From assembly GCA_022072455.1 (NCBI GenBank), contig JAJVHY010000022.1:1-64000 (forward strand): a stretch of DNA of 64,000 nucleotides, written 5' to 3'. Under the pieces are notes generated by a model that made no database searches, was not told the DNA's origin, and worked only from the letters and a program-made list of their open reading frames with translations. The stretch is from Verrucomicrobiia bacterium (GTDB taxonomy: Bacteria > Verrucomicrobiota > Verrucomicrobiia > Palsa-1439). The translations under genes and the position numbers were made by a program. Positions 16,015 through 23,654 of the stretch are shown one piece after another (the stretch's first letter is position 1; each line of letters begins with the position of its first letter).

Positions 16015-17397
16015 TCAGCCCCCAATGAGAAACCGGTAGACCTTCTTCAATTTCTCCAAGGACAACTTCGGTGGCGGATAACGGAAACGAGAATCTAACG
16101 CTGTCAAACGCCGCACCACCACGCGCCGGTGACTGAAACAATCGAAGCTCGCCTTCCCATGATACGCGCCCATACCGGACTCACCCAACCCACCAAACGG
16201 CAATTCTTTGCCGGCGATGTGAACCACGGTGTCGTTGATGCAGACGCCGCCACTGCGGGTACCAGCCAGCACGTGCTCCTGCGTGGCCCGGTCGTGGGTG
16301 AACAGATACAACGCCAACGGAATCGGTCGCTGCCTTAATTGCGTCAGCGCCGCATCGAGATTCTCAAATTCCACGACCGGCAGGATCGGCCCGAATATTT
16401 CCTCCTGCATCACCGGCGAATCCCAAGAAACCTCCGGCAGAATCGTCGGCGGAATATACAAATCGCCGGCATCGCCGGTCGCAAATGCGCTGAGGCGGTC
16501 GAAATGCCGGCGATTCACGATGCGTCCGTAATCGGGGTTGCGCTGCGGATCGTCGCCGTAGAACTCGCGGACGGCTTGCCGGAGCGCGTCTGTCAGCGGT
16601 TGCCGGATGCGGCGGTCGACGAGGACGAAGTCCGGCGCCACGCAAGTCTGACCGGCGTTCATGAACTTGCCCCACGCGATGCGCCGAGCAGTGACGTCGA
16701 GCGGGGCGTCGGCGCAGACAATGGCCGGGCATTTGCCGCCGAGTTCAAGCGTGACCGGCGTGAGATGTTTGGCGGCGGCAGACATCACGGCGCGCCCCAC
16801 AGCGGTGCTACCGGTAAAGAAAATGGTGTCGAACTTTTCGCGCAGCAGTGACTCCGCGACTTCGCGTTCGCCTTCGACGACAGTGATGTATTCAGCCGGG
16901 AACGTATCGGCGATGAGTTTGCTGATGACAGCGGAAGTCTGCGGGGCAAACTCGGATGGTTTGAGGACGGCACAGTTACCGGCGGCGATTGCCCCTACCA
17001 GTGGCGAGACGAGGAGTTGAAACGGATAGTTCCACGGGCCGATGATGAGCGCGACGCCGAATGGTTCCGGATGGATCGCCGCGCGGCCCGGCCACGCCAT
17101 GAGCGGCACGCTGCGGCGTTGCGGCGTCATCCAGGCCGGCAGGTTTTTGAGGGCGTGCCGGATATCGCTGAGAACGAAGCCGATTTCGGAGGTGTAGGCT
17201 TCGCTGGCCGGTTTGTGGAGGTCGGCGTGAAGGGCAGCGAGCAACGCCGATTCACGGGCTTCGATGGCCGCTTGGAGCCGGCGGAGCTGTTCCTGCCGGT
17301 AAGCCGGCGCGCGCGTGCCTCCGGTTTGGAAGTATTGACGTTGCCGGCCGATGAGCGGAGCGTAATCCATTTTTAACAGCTGAATTGTCGGCGGCAT
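16015..17397 (-). CDS. Class-3 aldehyde dehydrogenase, candidate carotenoid aldehyde dehydrogenase
   Basis: A 460-residue NAD(P)-dependent aldehyde dehydrogenase. It has the cofactor stretch IIGPWNYPFQLLVSPLVGA, FTGSTAVGRAVM, the general-base region LELGGKCPA and the catalytic Cys in NAGQTCVAP. The EEIFGP motif and the hydrophobic C-terminal end are those of the class-3/fatty-aldehyde group. That group includes the AldH that oxidises 4,4'-diaponeurosporenal in Staphylococcus aureus, a protein of almost the same length. A CrtP-, CrtQ- and CrtO-like set begins 1.6 kb away, so the same role is likely here but not proven. Two ATGs are possible (17397 or 17370); neither has a good ribosome site. 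Confidence 0.9.
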   Translation of the reverse strand: MPPTIQLLKMDYAPLIGRQRQYFQTGGTRAPAYRQEQLRRLQAAIEARESALLAALHADLHKPASEAYTSEIGFVLSDIRHALKNLPAWMTPQRRSVPLMAWPGRAAIHPEPFGVALIIGPWNYPFQLLVSPLVGAIAAGNCAVLKPSEFAPQTSAVISKLIADTFPAEYITVVEGEREVAESLLREKFDTIFFTGSTAVGRAVMSAAAKHLTPVTLELGGKCPAIVCADAPLDVTARRIAWGKFMNAGQTCVAPDFVLVDRRIRQPLTDALRQAVREFYGDDPQRNPDYGRIVNRRHFDRLSAFATGDAGDLYIPPTILPEVSWDSPVMQEEIFGPILPVVEFENLDAALTQLRQRPIPLALYLFTHDRATQEHVLAGTRSGGVCINDTVVHIAGKELPFGGLGESGMGAYHGKASFDCFSHRRVVVRRLTALDSRFRYPPPKLSLEKLKKVYRFLIGG

Positions 17398-17416
17398 TGT
17401 GTATCATCGTCAAGCG

Positions 17417-18175
17417 ATGATTTGGCGACTGCTGATCTTGGTGCTGCTACTCCCACCGCTGGCGCCGGCCGCGGACCCGACGCTCAGTCTGGTGGCCACC
17501 GGTATCGTTGAATTCACGGCAGCGTATCAAGCGTGGGATGCGGATGGGTTTGCCCGCGCAGCCGAGACGTTTGGGCGGGCCTACGCGAAACAACCGGACT
17601 CGGGGACAAACTTGTACTGGAAAGGCGTGGCGGAATTTCACCGACTGTTGCACTTGCTCGGGACGGCGACAAATCAGACCGCGGCGACCAAGGCGTTGAA
17701 TACAGCGGTCGCCACCTTGACGAAGGCGGTGAAGTTGGACGGGCGCAACGCGGAGAGTCACGCGTTGCTCGGCACCGTGTATGGAATGAGCATTGCGGAA
17801 AGTCCCGTGCGGGCTGTTTGGCTGGGTCGGCGGGTGATGAGTGAACAGGCGCTGGCGGTGGAGTTCGGACCGGCCAACCCGCGAGTTCAATACCTGCTCG
17901 GCATGAGCCACTATCACGCGCCGGCCATGTGGGGTGGCAAGACCGAGGCGCTGGCCTGCTTGCTGAAGGCGGAAAAACTCTTTGCCGCCGAGGCCGAGCA
18001 ACCGGCGGGGCCGATTGAACCGCGCTGGGGACGAAGTAATTGCCTCGCTTTCATCGGCAAAACCTATGACGCCCTCGGCAAGACGGACGAAGCGGAACAG
18101 TATTTTCGCAAGGCGCTCGCCGTGAATCCGCACGACAAACTCGCGAAGGCGGAGTTGGAGAAACGCAAGAAATAG
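17417..18175 (+). CDS. Exported TPR protein
   Basis: A 252-residue protein with a signal peptide (MIWRLLILVLLLPPLAPAAD). The mature part contains helical repeats: FTAAYQAWDADGFARAAETF, then ATLTKAVKLDGRNAESHALL and a clear TPR near the end (AFIGKTYDALGKTDEAEQYF, ALAVNP). TPR proteins act as scaffolds for other proteins; no partner is visible. The ATG at 17417 gives the signal peptide; the six codons upstream are not needed. It is divergent from the aldehyde dehydrogenase with almost no spacer, so the two promoters overlap. Confidence 0.75.
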   Translation: MIWRLLILVLLLPPLAPAADPTLSLVATGIVEFTAAYQAWDADGFARAAETFGRAYAKQPDSGTNLYWKGVAEFHRLLHLLGTATNQTAATKALNTAVATLTKAVKLDGRNAESHALLGTVYGMSIAESPVRAVWLGRRVMSEQALAVEFGPANPRVQYLLGMSHYHAPAMWGGKTEALACLLKAEKLFAAEAEQPAGPIEPRWGRSNCLAFIGKTYDALGKTDEAEQYFRKALAVNPHDKLAKAELEKRKK

Positions 18176-18240
18176 AGGTCAGCGCCGCGTTCAGCCGGCA
18201 CGCCTTGCCAACGGTCAACAGTTTGTCGGGCGCAGCGAGA

Positions 18241-18276
18241 TTGACGCTTGCCGGGTAAGACGCTATCTTACCCCGC
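18241..18276 (+). promoter_or_regulatory. Autoregulated promoter of the MazE/VapC-type operon
   Basis: TTGACG (18241-18246) and TATCTT (18264-18269) are 17 bases apart, an excellent sigma-70 match. An 8-bp perfect inverted repeat (GGGTAAGA 18253-18260, TCTTACCC 18266-18273) covers the -10 box, a typical operator for an antitoxin. RNA would start right at the ATG (18277), so the message is probably leaderless. Confidence 0.65.
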
Positions 18277-18507
18277 ATGACAACGATGGTTTCCACCAAG
18301 GGGCAGATCATTCTGCCCGCCAAGATTCGGCAGCAGGACGGGATCGAACCAGGGCAGGAATTCGAGGTCGAGCGCATTGACCGGGGCGAATACCGGCTCG
18401 TCCGCCGGCAGCCGCGTCCCAACGAAGGGCTGGTGGATTGGTTGTTGGCCTGTCCGCAAAAGGGATTCTTCGTCCCGATTGAATCCGAATCCACGGATAG
18501 CCTGTGA
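18277..18507 (+). CDS. AbrB/MazE-type antitoxin
   Basis: A 76-residue protein. Residues 4-45 are the swapped-hairpin AbrB fold: MVSTKGQIILPAKIRQQDGI, then PGQEFEVERIDRGEYRL. The C-terminal 25 residues should wrap around the toxin. It binds DNA as a dimer, and the inverted repeat over its own -10 box is the likely target. The downstream PIN toxin begins with GTG overlapping its stop by four bases. Confidence 0.92.
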   Translation: MTTMVSTKGQIILPAKIRQQDGIEPGQEFEVERIDRGEYRLVRRQPRPNEGLVDWLLACPQKGFFVPIESESTDSL

Positions 18508-18911
18508 CTTACCTCGTTGACGCCAATGTACTGAGCGAGCCGACCAAACCCGTCCCGGAGCCGACTGTGGTCGAGTGGTTGCGCCGTCATGAACGCGAGA
18601 TTGCGATTGACCCCATCATTCTTGGCGAAATTCGGTTTGGCATTCATCTACTACCCTCAGGGAAACGCCGGCAGCAATTGGATCGCTGGTTCCGGGAGGG
18701 TGTCACCCGAATTGCCTGTGTGCCGTGGGATGCCGCCTGCGGGTTGCGCTGGGCACAACTGCTGGCCGATTTGCGCCGGCAAGGCCAAGCGATGCCGATT
18801 AAAGACAGCCTGATTGCGGCGACAGCGCTCGTTCATGGCTTCACGGTTGTGACCCGCAATGAGGCTGACTTCAAGAAGGCCGGTGTGAAAGTCGTCAATC
18901 CCTTTGCATGA
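18504..18911 (+). CDS. VapC-type PIN-domain ribonuclease toxin
   Basis: A 135-residue PIN-domain endoribonuclease with all expected acidic residues: D6 in YLVDANVLSE, the Glu in ILGEIRFGI, the Asp in MPIKDSLIAATA and the last acidic pair in TRNEADFKK. Such toxins cut tRNA or rRNA when the antitoxin is lost. The GTG start (18504) overlaps the antitoxin stop by four bases. Unlike the PIN gene at 764-1189, this one is intact. Confidence 0.92.
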   Translation: MTYLVDANVLSEPTKPVPEPTVVEWLRRHEREIAIDPIILGEIRFGIHLLPSGKRRQQLDRWFREGVTRIACVPWDAACGLRWAQLLADLRRQGQAMPIKDSLIAATALVHGFTVVTRNEADFKKAGVKVVNPFA

Positions 18912-19021
18912 CCATCGGACAGGTCGTGGCCGGCGTCATTCCAGCGGCAAAAGGAAAAGCCGGATCGGCGTGCGTCAAGCGTTGAGTTTGGTATATGTTC
19001 GGCGGGTGCAGGAGGTTTGAA

Positions 19022-20503
19022 ATGATAAAGAACGTCATCGTCATCGGAGCCGGACTGGGCGGAATTTCCACGGCGATCTCGCTGCGGCAGGAAGGCTACG
19101 ATGTCACCATCCACGAGAAGAACCCGCAGATCGGCGGCAAGCTCAACGTGCTCAAGGAGCGTGGCTACACGTTCGACCTTGGGCCGTCCATCTTGACCTT
19201 GCCGCACATCTTCGAGCGTTTGTTTGAGCGCTCCGGCAAGAAGCTGAGCGATTACATCCCGATCCGCACGCTCCGGCCACACTGGCGCAACTTTTTCGAG
19301 GACGGCACAATCGTGGACCTCGATCCCGATCCAGCCGTGATGGCCGCTGAGGCGCGCAAGGCCGGCGAAGACCCGGTCAATGTGCAACGTTTCCTCGACT
19401 ACTCCGCCCGGCTTTACGACCTGTGCAATGCCGGTTACTTCGAGCAAGGACTCGACACTTCGGAGGACTTCCGCAACTTTTACGGCTTGGCAAAATTCCC
19501 GCAGTTCGACCTCTTCCGCTCGATGCACGGCGGGACGAAACGGTTTCTGAAGACCCAGAAGATGCAGGACATCTTCGATTACTTCATCAAGTACGTCGGC
19601 TCATCGGCGTACCGCGCCCCGGCGTTCATGAACTGCCTGCCGACGATTCAGTTCCGGTACGACCTCTGGTACGTGGACGGCGGGCTCTACGGCATCGGGC
19701 TCGGGTTGCGGCGGTTGATGGAAGAGATCGGCGTCACGGTTCACCTCAACAGCGAAACCACCGGCATCCGGAACGAAAACGGCAAGGTGACCGGCATCAC
19801 CACCAAGGACGGCGCGTTTCATGCGGCCGACATCGTCGTCTCCAACATGGAAGTTATCCCCGCCTACCGGGAACTGCTCAAGGAAGACGCCACGTTCGTC
19901 GGTAAGCTGGAAAAAAAATACGAGCCCGCCTGTTCCGGTCTTGTGCTCGATCTCGGCCTCGACTGTAAGTATCCCCAACTCGCACACCACAACTTCTTTT
20001 TCTCCGGCCACCAGCGCGAACATTTCCGGACCGTGTTCCAGAAACACCAACTCCCGCCGGATCCGACAATCTACCTCGTCGCCGCGTCGAAGACCGACCC
20101 GACCGTCGCTCCGCCCGGCTGCGACTGCCTCAAGATTCTACCGCACATTCCGTACATCAACGACGAGCACCCGCTGACGCGCGACGACTACCTCGCGTTC
20201 AAGGAACGCATCGTGGACAAGCTCGAACGCATGGGCCTCAAAGATCTCCGCAAACACACCGTGTACGAACACGTCTGGACGCCGCTCGACATCCGCGCCA
20301 ACTACTATTCGAACAAAGGCTCAATTTACGGCGTCGTCAGCGACCGGTGGAAAAACCTCGCCTTCAAAGCCCCGAAGCAAAGCACGAAATACGAAAACCT
20401 TTTCTTCGTCGGTGGCAGCGTCAACCCCGGCGGCGGTATGCCGATGGTGGTGTTGTGCGGCCAAAACGTCGCCAAGAAAGTCGTGGCGTGGGATCGTCGC
20501 TGA
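19022..20503 (+). CDS. crtP: CrtP-type diaponeurosporene oxidase / carotenoid desaturase-like FAD enzyme
   Basis: A 493-residue FAD enzyme of the CrtI/CrtN/CrtP family. It begins VIVIGAGLGGISTAI and continues GGKLNVLKERGYTFDLGPS. Stretches such as FIKYVGSSAYRAP, SNMEVIPAYREL, YPQLAHHNFFF, PTIYLVAASKTDPT, LPHIPYIND and FVGGSVNPGGGMPMV follow the CrtP (4,4'-diaponeurosporene oxidase) pattern more closely than plain desaturases. CrtP oxidises the terminal methyl of the C30 carotenoid. A strong ribosome site (GGAGG, 7 bases before the ATG at 19022) fixes the start. The glycosyltransferase and acyltransferase genes follow with overlaps, so the three form one operon that modifies the end group. Confidence 0.88.
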   Translation: MIKNVIVIGAGLGGISTAISLRQEGYDVTIHEKNPQIGGKLNVLKERGYTFDLGPSILTLPHIFERLFERSGKKLSDYIPIRTLRPHWRNFFEDGTIVDLDPDPAVMAAEARKAGEDPVNVQRFLDYSARLYDLCNAGYFEQGLDTSEDFRNFYGLAKFPQFDLFRSMHGGTKRFLKTQKMQDIFDYFIKYVGSSAYRAPAFMNCLPTIQFRYDLWYVDGGLYGIGLGLRRLMEEIGVTVHLNSETTGIRNENGKVTGITTKDGAFHAADIVVSNMEVIPAYRELLKEDATFVGKLEKKYEPACSGLVLDLGLDCKYPQLAHHNFFFSGHQREHFRTVFQKHQLPPDPTIYLVAASKTDPTVAPPGCDCLKILPHIPYINDEHPLTRDDYLAFKERIVDKLERMGLKDLRKHTVYEHVWTPLDIRANYYSNKGSIYGVVSDRWKNLAFKAPKQSTKYENLFFVGGSVNPGGGMPMVVLCGQNVAKKVVAWDRR

Positions 20504-21423
20504 CCATCATCATCCCGGCACGGAATGAAGAACACAATCTCCCGGCCTTACTGTGCTCCATCAACGCGCAGGCATCCCATCCGCTCGAAGTCCTCGTCGT
20601 GGACGATGGCTCGACTGATCGCACCGCTGCCGTGGCACGCGAACTCGGCGCGACGGTGATTGCGTCGCAGCCGTTGCCGGATGGCTGGCGCGGGAAGACT
20701 TGGGCGTGTCATCAAGGCGCGCAGGCGGCGCGCGGGGAACTGTTGCTGTTCTTGGATGCGGATACTTGGTTCGAGCCGGGCGGGTTGGCGAAAATCCTTG
20801 CGGCGCATCACGGCGGGGCGTTTTCGGTTGGGCCGTATCATGCGGTGCGCGAGCCGCATGAACAGTTGTCGCTGTTCTTCAACCTCAACATGACCGCGGG
20901 CACGGTGCCGCGTGGGTTGTTCGGACAGGTATTGCTGGTGGACCGGGCGAGTTACCGGCAAGTGGGCGGACACGAGGCGGTGAAGGGACGCATCTTGGAG
21001 AATTTTTGGTTGGCCGGGCAATTTCGCGCGGCCGGGGTGCCGGTGCGAAGCATGACCGGGCGCGGGATGATTTCGTTGCGGATGTATCCGGGGGGGGTGC
21101 GCGAGTTGGTGGAGGGCTGGACGAAAGGGTTTGCGTCGGGAGCCGGTCAGACGCCGCGCGGGAAGTTGGTCGGCTTGGTGTGTTGGATGATCGGGTTGAT
21201 GCTGCCGGTGGTGTTCTTGCCGTTCACGGTTTGGGCGTGGCCGGTGTATGCGGTGTGCGCGGCCCAAGTGGCTTGGGCGAGCCGGCAGGTCGGGGCGTTT
21301 CGGTGGTATGCGGCGGCATTGTATCCGGTGCCGTTGATTTTCTTCTTCGCGGTGTTCGCCCGCTCGGCCATGCGGTCGGGCAAACAAGTGACGTGGAAAG
21401 GCCGGTCGATTCGTGCTGATTGA
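20488..21423 (+). CDS. crtQ: CrtQ-type family 2 glycosyltransferase
   Basis: A 311-residue GT2 glycosyltransferase. It starts LTIIIPARNEEHNLPAL, has LEVLVVDDGSTDRT, a DxD-like LLLFLDADTWFEPGG and about three C-terminal membrane segments (CWMIGLMLPVVFLPFTVW and following). Its place between CrtP- and CrtO-like genes makes it the likely CrtQ, which joins glucose to the carboxyl of the C30 carotenoid acid. The family match alone would leave the acceptor open. The GTG at 20488 overlaps crtP by 16 bases and is the first start with the fold; the frame upstream is antisense to nothing useful. Confidence 0.85.
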   Translation: MGSSLTIIIPARNEEHNLPALLCSINAQASHPLEVLVVDDGSTDRTAAVARELGATVIASQPLPDGWRGKTWACHQGAQAARGELLLFLDADTWFEPGGLAKILAAHHGGAFSVGPYHAVREPHEQLSLFFNLNMTAGTVPRGLFGQVLLVDRASYRQVGGHEAVKGRILENFWLAGQFRAAGVPVRSMTGRGMISLRMYPGGVRELVEGWTKGFASGAGQTPRGKLVGLVCWMIGLMLPVVFLPFTVWAWPVYAVCAAQVAWASRQVGAFRWYAAALYPVPLIFFFAVFARSAMRSGKQVTWKGRSIRAD

Positions 21424-21889
21424 ACTGCCCATCGGCTGGGTCATCGCACTTAACGTTGGCGGCTGGCTGGTCATTCAGCTTGGCTTGGCGTGGGCGTTCA
21501 CGCAGATGCCGGTCGCGTGGTTTAAGCCGGGGCCACCGGGCACATGGGAGCGGGGTGGCCGGTTCTATGAGCAGGTCTTCGCGATCAAGCGGTGGAAAGA
21601 TTTTCTGCCCGACGCGGCGCGCTGGTTTGCCGGTGGCTTTGCCAAGGGCGAAATCACCGGCAAGGGCGCGGACTACTGGGAGCGGTTCAGCCGCGAGACG
21701 TGGCGCGGCGAGTTGTGTCATTGGTGTGCGCTAGCCTGCGCGCCGGTGTTCTTCCTCTGGAATCCGTGGTGGGGTGACGTAATCATTGTCGCCTATGCTC
21801 TCGCGGCGAATCTGCCCTGCATCCTGGCCCAACGCTATAATCGCCTCCGGCTCAGGCGGGTCGCCTCACGCCGCCGGATGCGGCAATGA
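21413..21889 (+). CDS. crtO: CrtO-type glycosyl-carotenoid acyltransferase
   Basis: A 158-residue membrane protein with an N-terminal segment (VIALNVGGWLVIQLGLAWAF) and a second near residues 105-135. The central stretch FAIKRWKDFLPDAARWF followed by FSRETWRGELCHW is the signature of the glycosyl-4,4'-diaponeurosporenoate acyltransferase family, the last step of staphyloxanthin synthesis. Length is normal. It starts with GTG 21413, overlapping crtQ by 11 bases. A basic tail (RYNRLRLRRVASRRRMRQ) ends the protein. Confidence 0.88.
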   Translation: MLIELPIGWVIALNVGGWLVIQLGLAWAFTQMPVAWFKPGPPGTWERGGRFYEQVFAIKRWKDFLPDAARWFAGGFAKGEITGKGADYWERFSRETWRGELCHWCALACAPVFFLWNPWWGDVIIVAYALAANLPCILAQRYNRLRLRRVASRRRMRQ

Positions 21890-21944
21890 TCGCCCAGTAC
21901 CGCTCGTCTTGGCTCACGGAAAAAAGCCTGCTATAGTCTGCGCC

Positions 21945-22367
21945 ATGAAACGCATCGAAGAAGTCGCCGGTTACATGAACTTGCTAGCCGCCATGGAGCG
22001 CGCGTTGCAGGGCGCGAACATCCCCATCATCATCACCGAAGCCGGACTCAAGCGTCCCGGGCCGCGCATCGTCTTTGCCAACCGGGCCTTCTGTGCCAGT
22101 ACCCGCTATAGCGAGAAGGAACTGATTGGCCAGACGCCCCGGATTCTCCAAGGCCCGCTGACGGATCGGGAATTATTGAAGCGCCTCGCCGAACGCTTGA
22201 AAAATGGTGAACCGTTTACCGGCCAGACAATCAACTACCGCAAGGACGGCACGGCGTACCAAGCGTCGTGGAACATCAGCCCCATCTGCGACGATAACGG
22301 CTACATCACCCACTACGTCTCGTTCCAGTTGCACACCCCCGCCCCGCGCGAAACGCCACCAAAGTAG
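21945..22367 (+). CDS. Stand-alone LOV-like PAS protein without the photoactive cysteine
   Basis: A 140-residue single PAS domain. It is LOV-like over most of its length: FANRAFCASTRYSEKELIGQ, the loop GQTPRILQGPLTD, INYRKDGTAYQASWNISPI and YVSFQLHTP with the flavin-type Gln. In photoactive LOV domains the loop reads GxNCRFLQG; here Pro takes the Cys position, so a cysteinyl-flavin adduct cannot form there. It may still bind flavin or a different ligand. There is no output domain, so it must act through a partner. It is convergent with, and 15 bases from, the photolyase gene. The ATG at 21945 is followed by a helical cap (RIEEVAGYMNLLAAMERAL). Confidence 0.8.
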   Translation: MKRIEEVAGYMNLLAAMERALQGANIPIIITEAGLKRPGPRIVFANRAFCASTRYSEKELIGQTPRILQGPLTDRELLKRLAERLKNGEPFTGQTINYRKDGTAYQASWNISPICDDNGYITHYVSFQLHTPAPRETPPK

Positions 22368-22382
22368 TTGCCGGAGTGGTTT

Positions 22383-23654
22383 TCAGCTTTTGATCTGTTG
22401 CAACGCTGCCAGTGCCCGGTCCCGCGCCATCGCATGATCCAGCATCGGCGTGACCGGCGCCGTCGCCCACCGGCGCACATACTCCCCGGTCGGGTCGAAC
22501 TTCTCCGCCTGTGATGCCGGATTGAAGATCCGGAAAAACGGGGCCGCATCCGCGCCGCAGCCGGCCACCCATTGCCAGCCGAGCGTGTTGTTCGCGAGAT
22601 CCGCATCCACAAGCGTATCCCAAAACCAGCGCGCGCCCGCTTGCCACGAGATCAGCAAATCTTTCACGAGAAACGACGCCACCACCATCCGCACCCGGTT
22701 ATGCATCCAGCCGGTTGTCCACAGCTCCTGCATCCCGGCATCGACGAGCGGAAACCCGGTCGCCCCCCGCTGCCACGCCCGCAAGCTCTTCGCATCCTTA
22801 CGCCACGGAAACTTCTCGAACTCCCGACGCAGCGGTTGCTCTGGCGTGTGCGGAAAGTGATAGAGCAAGTGATGCGCAAACTCGCGCCAGATCAACTGCC
22901 GCCGGTAATCCTCGTTCCCAGTCTCCCAAACGTGCCGGGGCGAAATCTCCCCAAAATGCAAATACGGCGACAACCGCGAAGTCCCTCCCACCGCCGGTAA
23001 ATCACGTTTCTCCAAGTAGCCTGCCGGCGAAAACGCACTGAGTAGTTTGTGAGCGCCCGCTTCGCCAGGCTCCCAATCGAAGCCCTTCGCCCAGTCGAGT
23101 TTCGGGAGCAAATTCAGTTGATCCAATCGGAGGGACGCGCTTCCGCGCGTCCGCGGCTTCACGACATCGGCCACGCGGAAGCGTGGCTCTCCGACTTTGG
23201 ATAAACACGCCCGGTAAAACGGCGTGAACACCTTGTACGGCCCACCGCTCCCGGACTTGATCTCCCACGGCTCGAACAACAATGCCGAATTGAAGCTTTC
23301 AACTTTCAGTCCGTCAGCAATCAGCGCCTGCTTTACCTTCGTGTCACGGGCGATGAGCGCGGGTTCGTACCGGCGATTCCAGAACACGGCCGTCGCGCCG
23401 GTTTCCTTCACGAGTTGCCGGAGCGCGGCGAGCGATGGGCCGCGCCGGATCACCAACCCGCCTAAATCCTTCGCCAACGCCTGCAGCGAATGATGCAACC
23501 ACCACCGGCTCGCGGCGCCGGGCGGCCATGCGCCCTCTTCTTCGGGCGCCCAAATGAATACCGGAACGACTTCACCAAGTTTCGCGGCAGCTTCGAGAGC
23601 CGGATTGTCGCGAAGCCGGAGGTCAAGACGGAACCAGACGATCGAAACACTCAC
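22383..23654 (-). CDS. phrB: Deoxyribodipyrimidine photolyase
   Basis: A 423-residue class I photolyase/cryptochrome. It has the N-terminal antenna fold (VSIVWFRLDLRLRDNPAL) and the FAD domain: SRLSPYLHFGEISPRHVW, REFAHHLLYHFP, GFPLVDAGMQELWTTGWMHN and LVDADLANNTLGWQWVAG. It uses blue light to split cyclobutane dimers. Residues about 154-176, in the linker between the two domains, are encoded by a GC-rich palindromic repeat (23127-23194), which keeps the frame. Length is a little under the usual 450-480. The GTG start overlaps the upstream gene stop by four bases (GTGA), so it is translationally coupled to a hypothetical protein. Confidence 0.95.
   Translation of the reverse strand: MSVSIVWFRLDLRLRDNPALEAAAKLGEVVPVFIWAPEEEGAWPPGAASRWWLHHSLQALAKDLGGLVIRRGPSLAALRQLVKETGATAVFWNRRYEPALIARDTKVKQALIADGLKVESFNSALLFEPWEIKSGSGGPYKVFTPFYRACLSKVGEPRFRVADVVKPRTRGSASLRLDQLNLLPKLDWAKGFDWEPGEAGAHKLLSAFSPAGYLEKRDLPAVGGTSRLSPYLHFGEISPRHVWETGNEDYRRQLIWREFAHHLLYHFPHTPEQPLRREFEKFPWRKDAKSLRAWQRGATGFPLVDAGMQELWTTGWMHNRVRMVVASFLVKDLLISWQAGARWFWDTLVDADLANNTLGWQWVAGCGADAAPFFRIFNPASQAEKFDPTGEYVRRWATAPVTPMLDHAMARDRALAALQQIKS
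23127..23194. repeat. Palindromic repeat inside the photolyase gene
   Basis: A 68-bp element with imperfect inverted ends: TCGGAGGGACGCGCTTCC at one side and the complement of TCGGAGAGCCACGCTTCC at the other. The same element lies outside genes at 34626-34692 and, shortened, at 41792-41824. Here it is in frame within phrB. Confidence 0.85.

Noticed and set aside
20326-20487. Upstream extension of the crtQ frame to 20347
   Set aside because: The upstream part is a frame shadow of crtP; the glycosyltransferase fold begins at GTG 20488.
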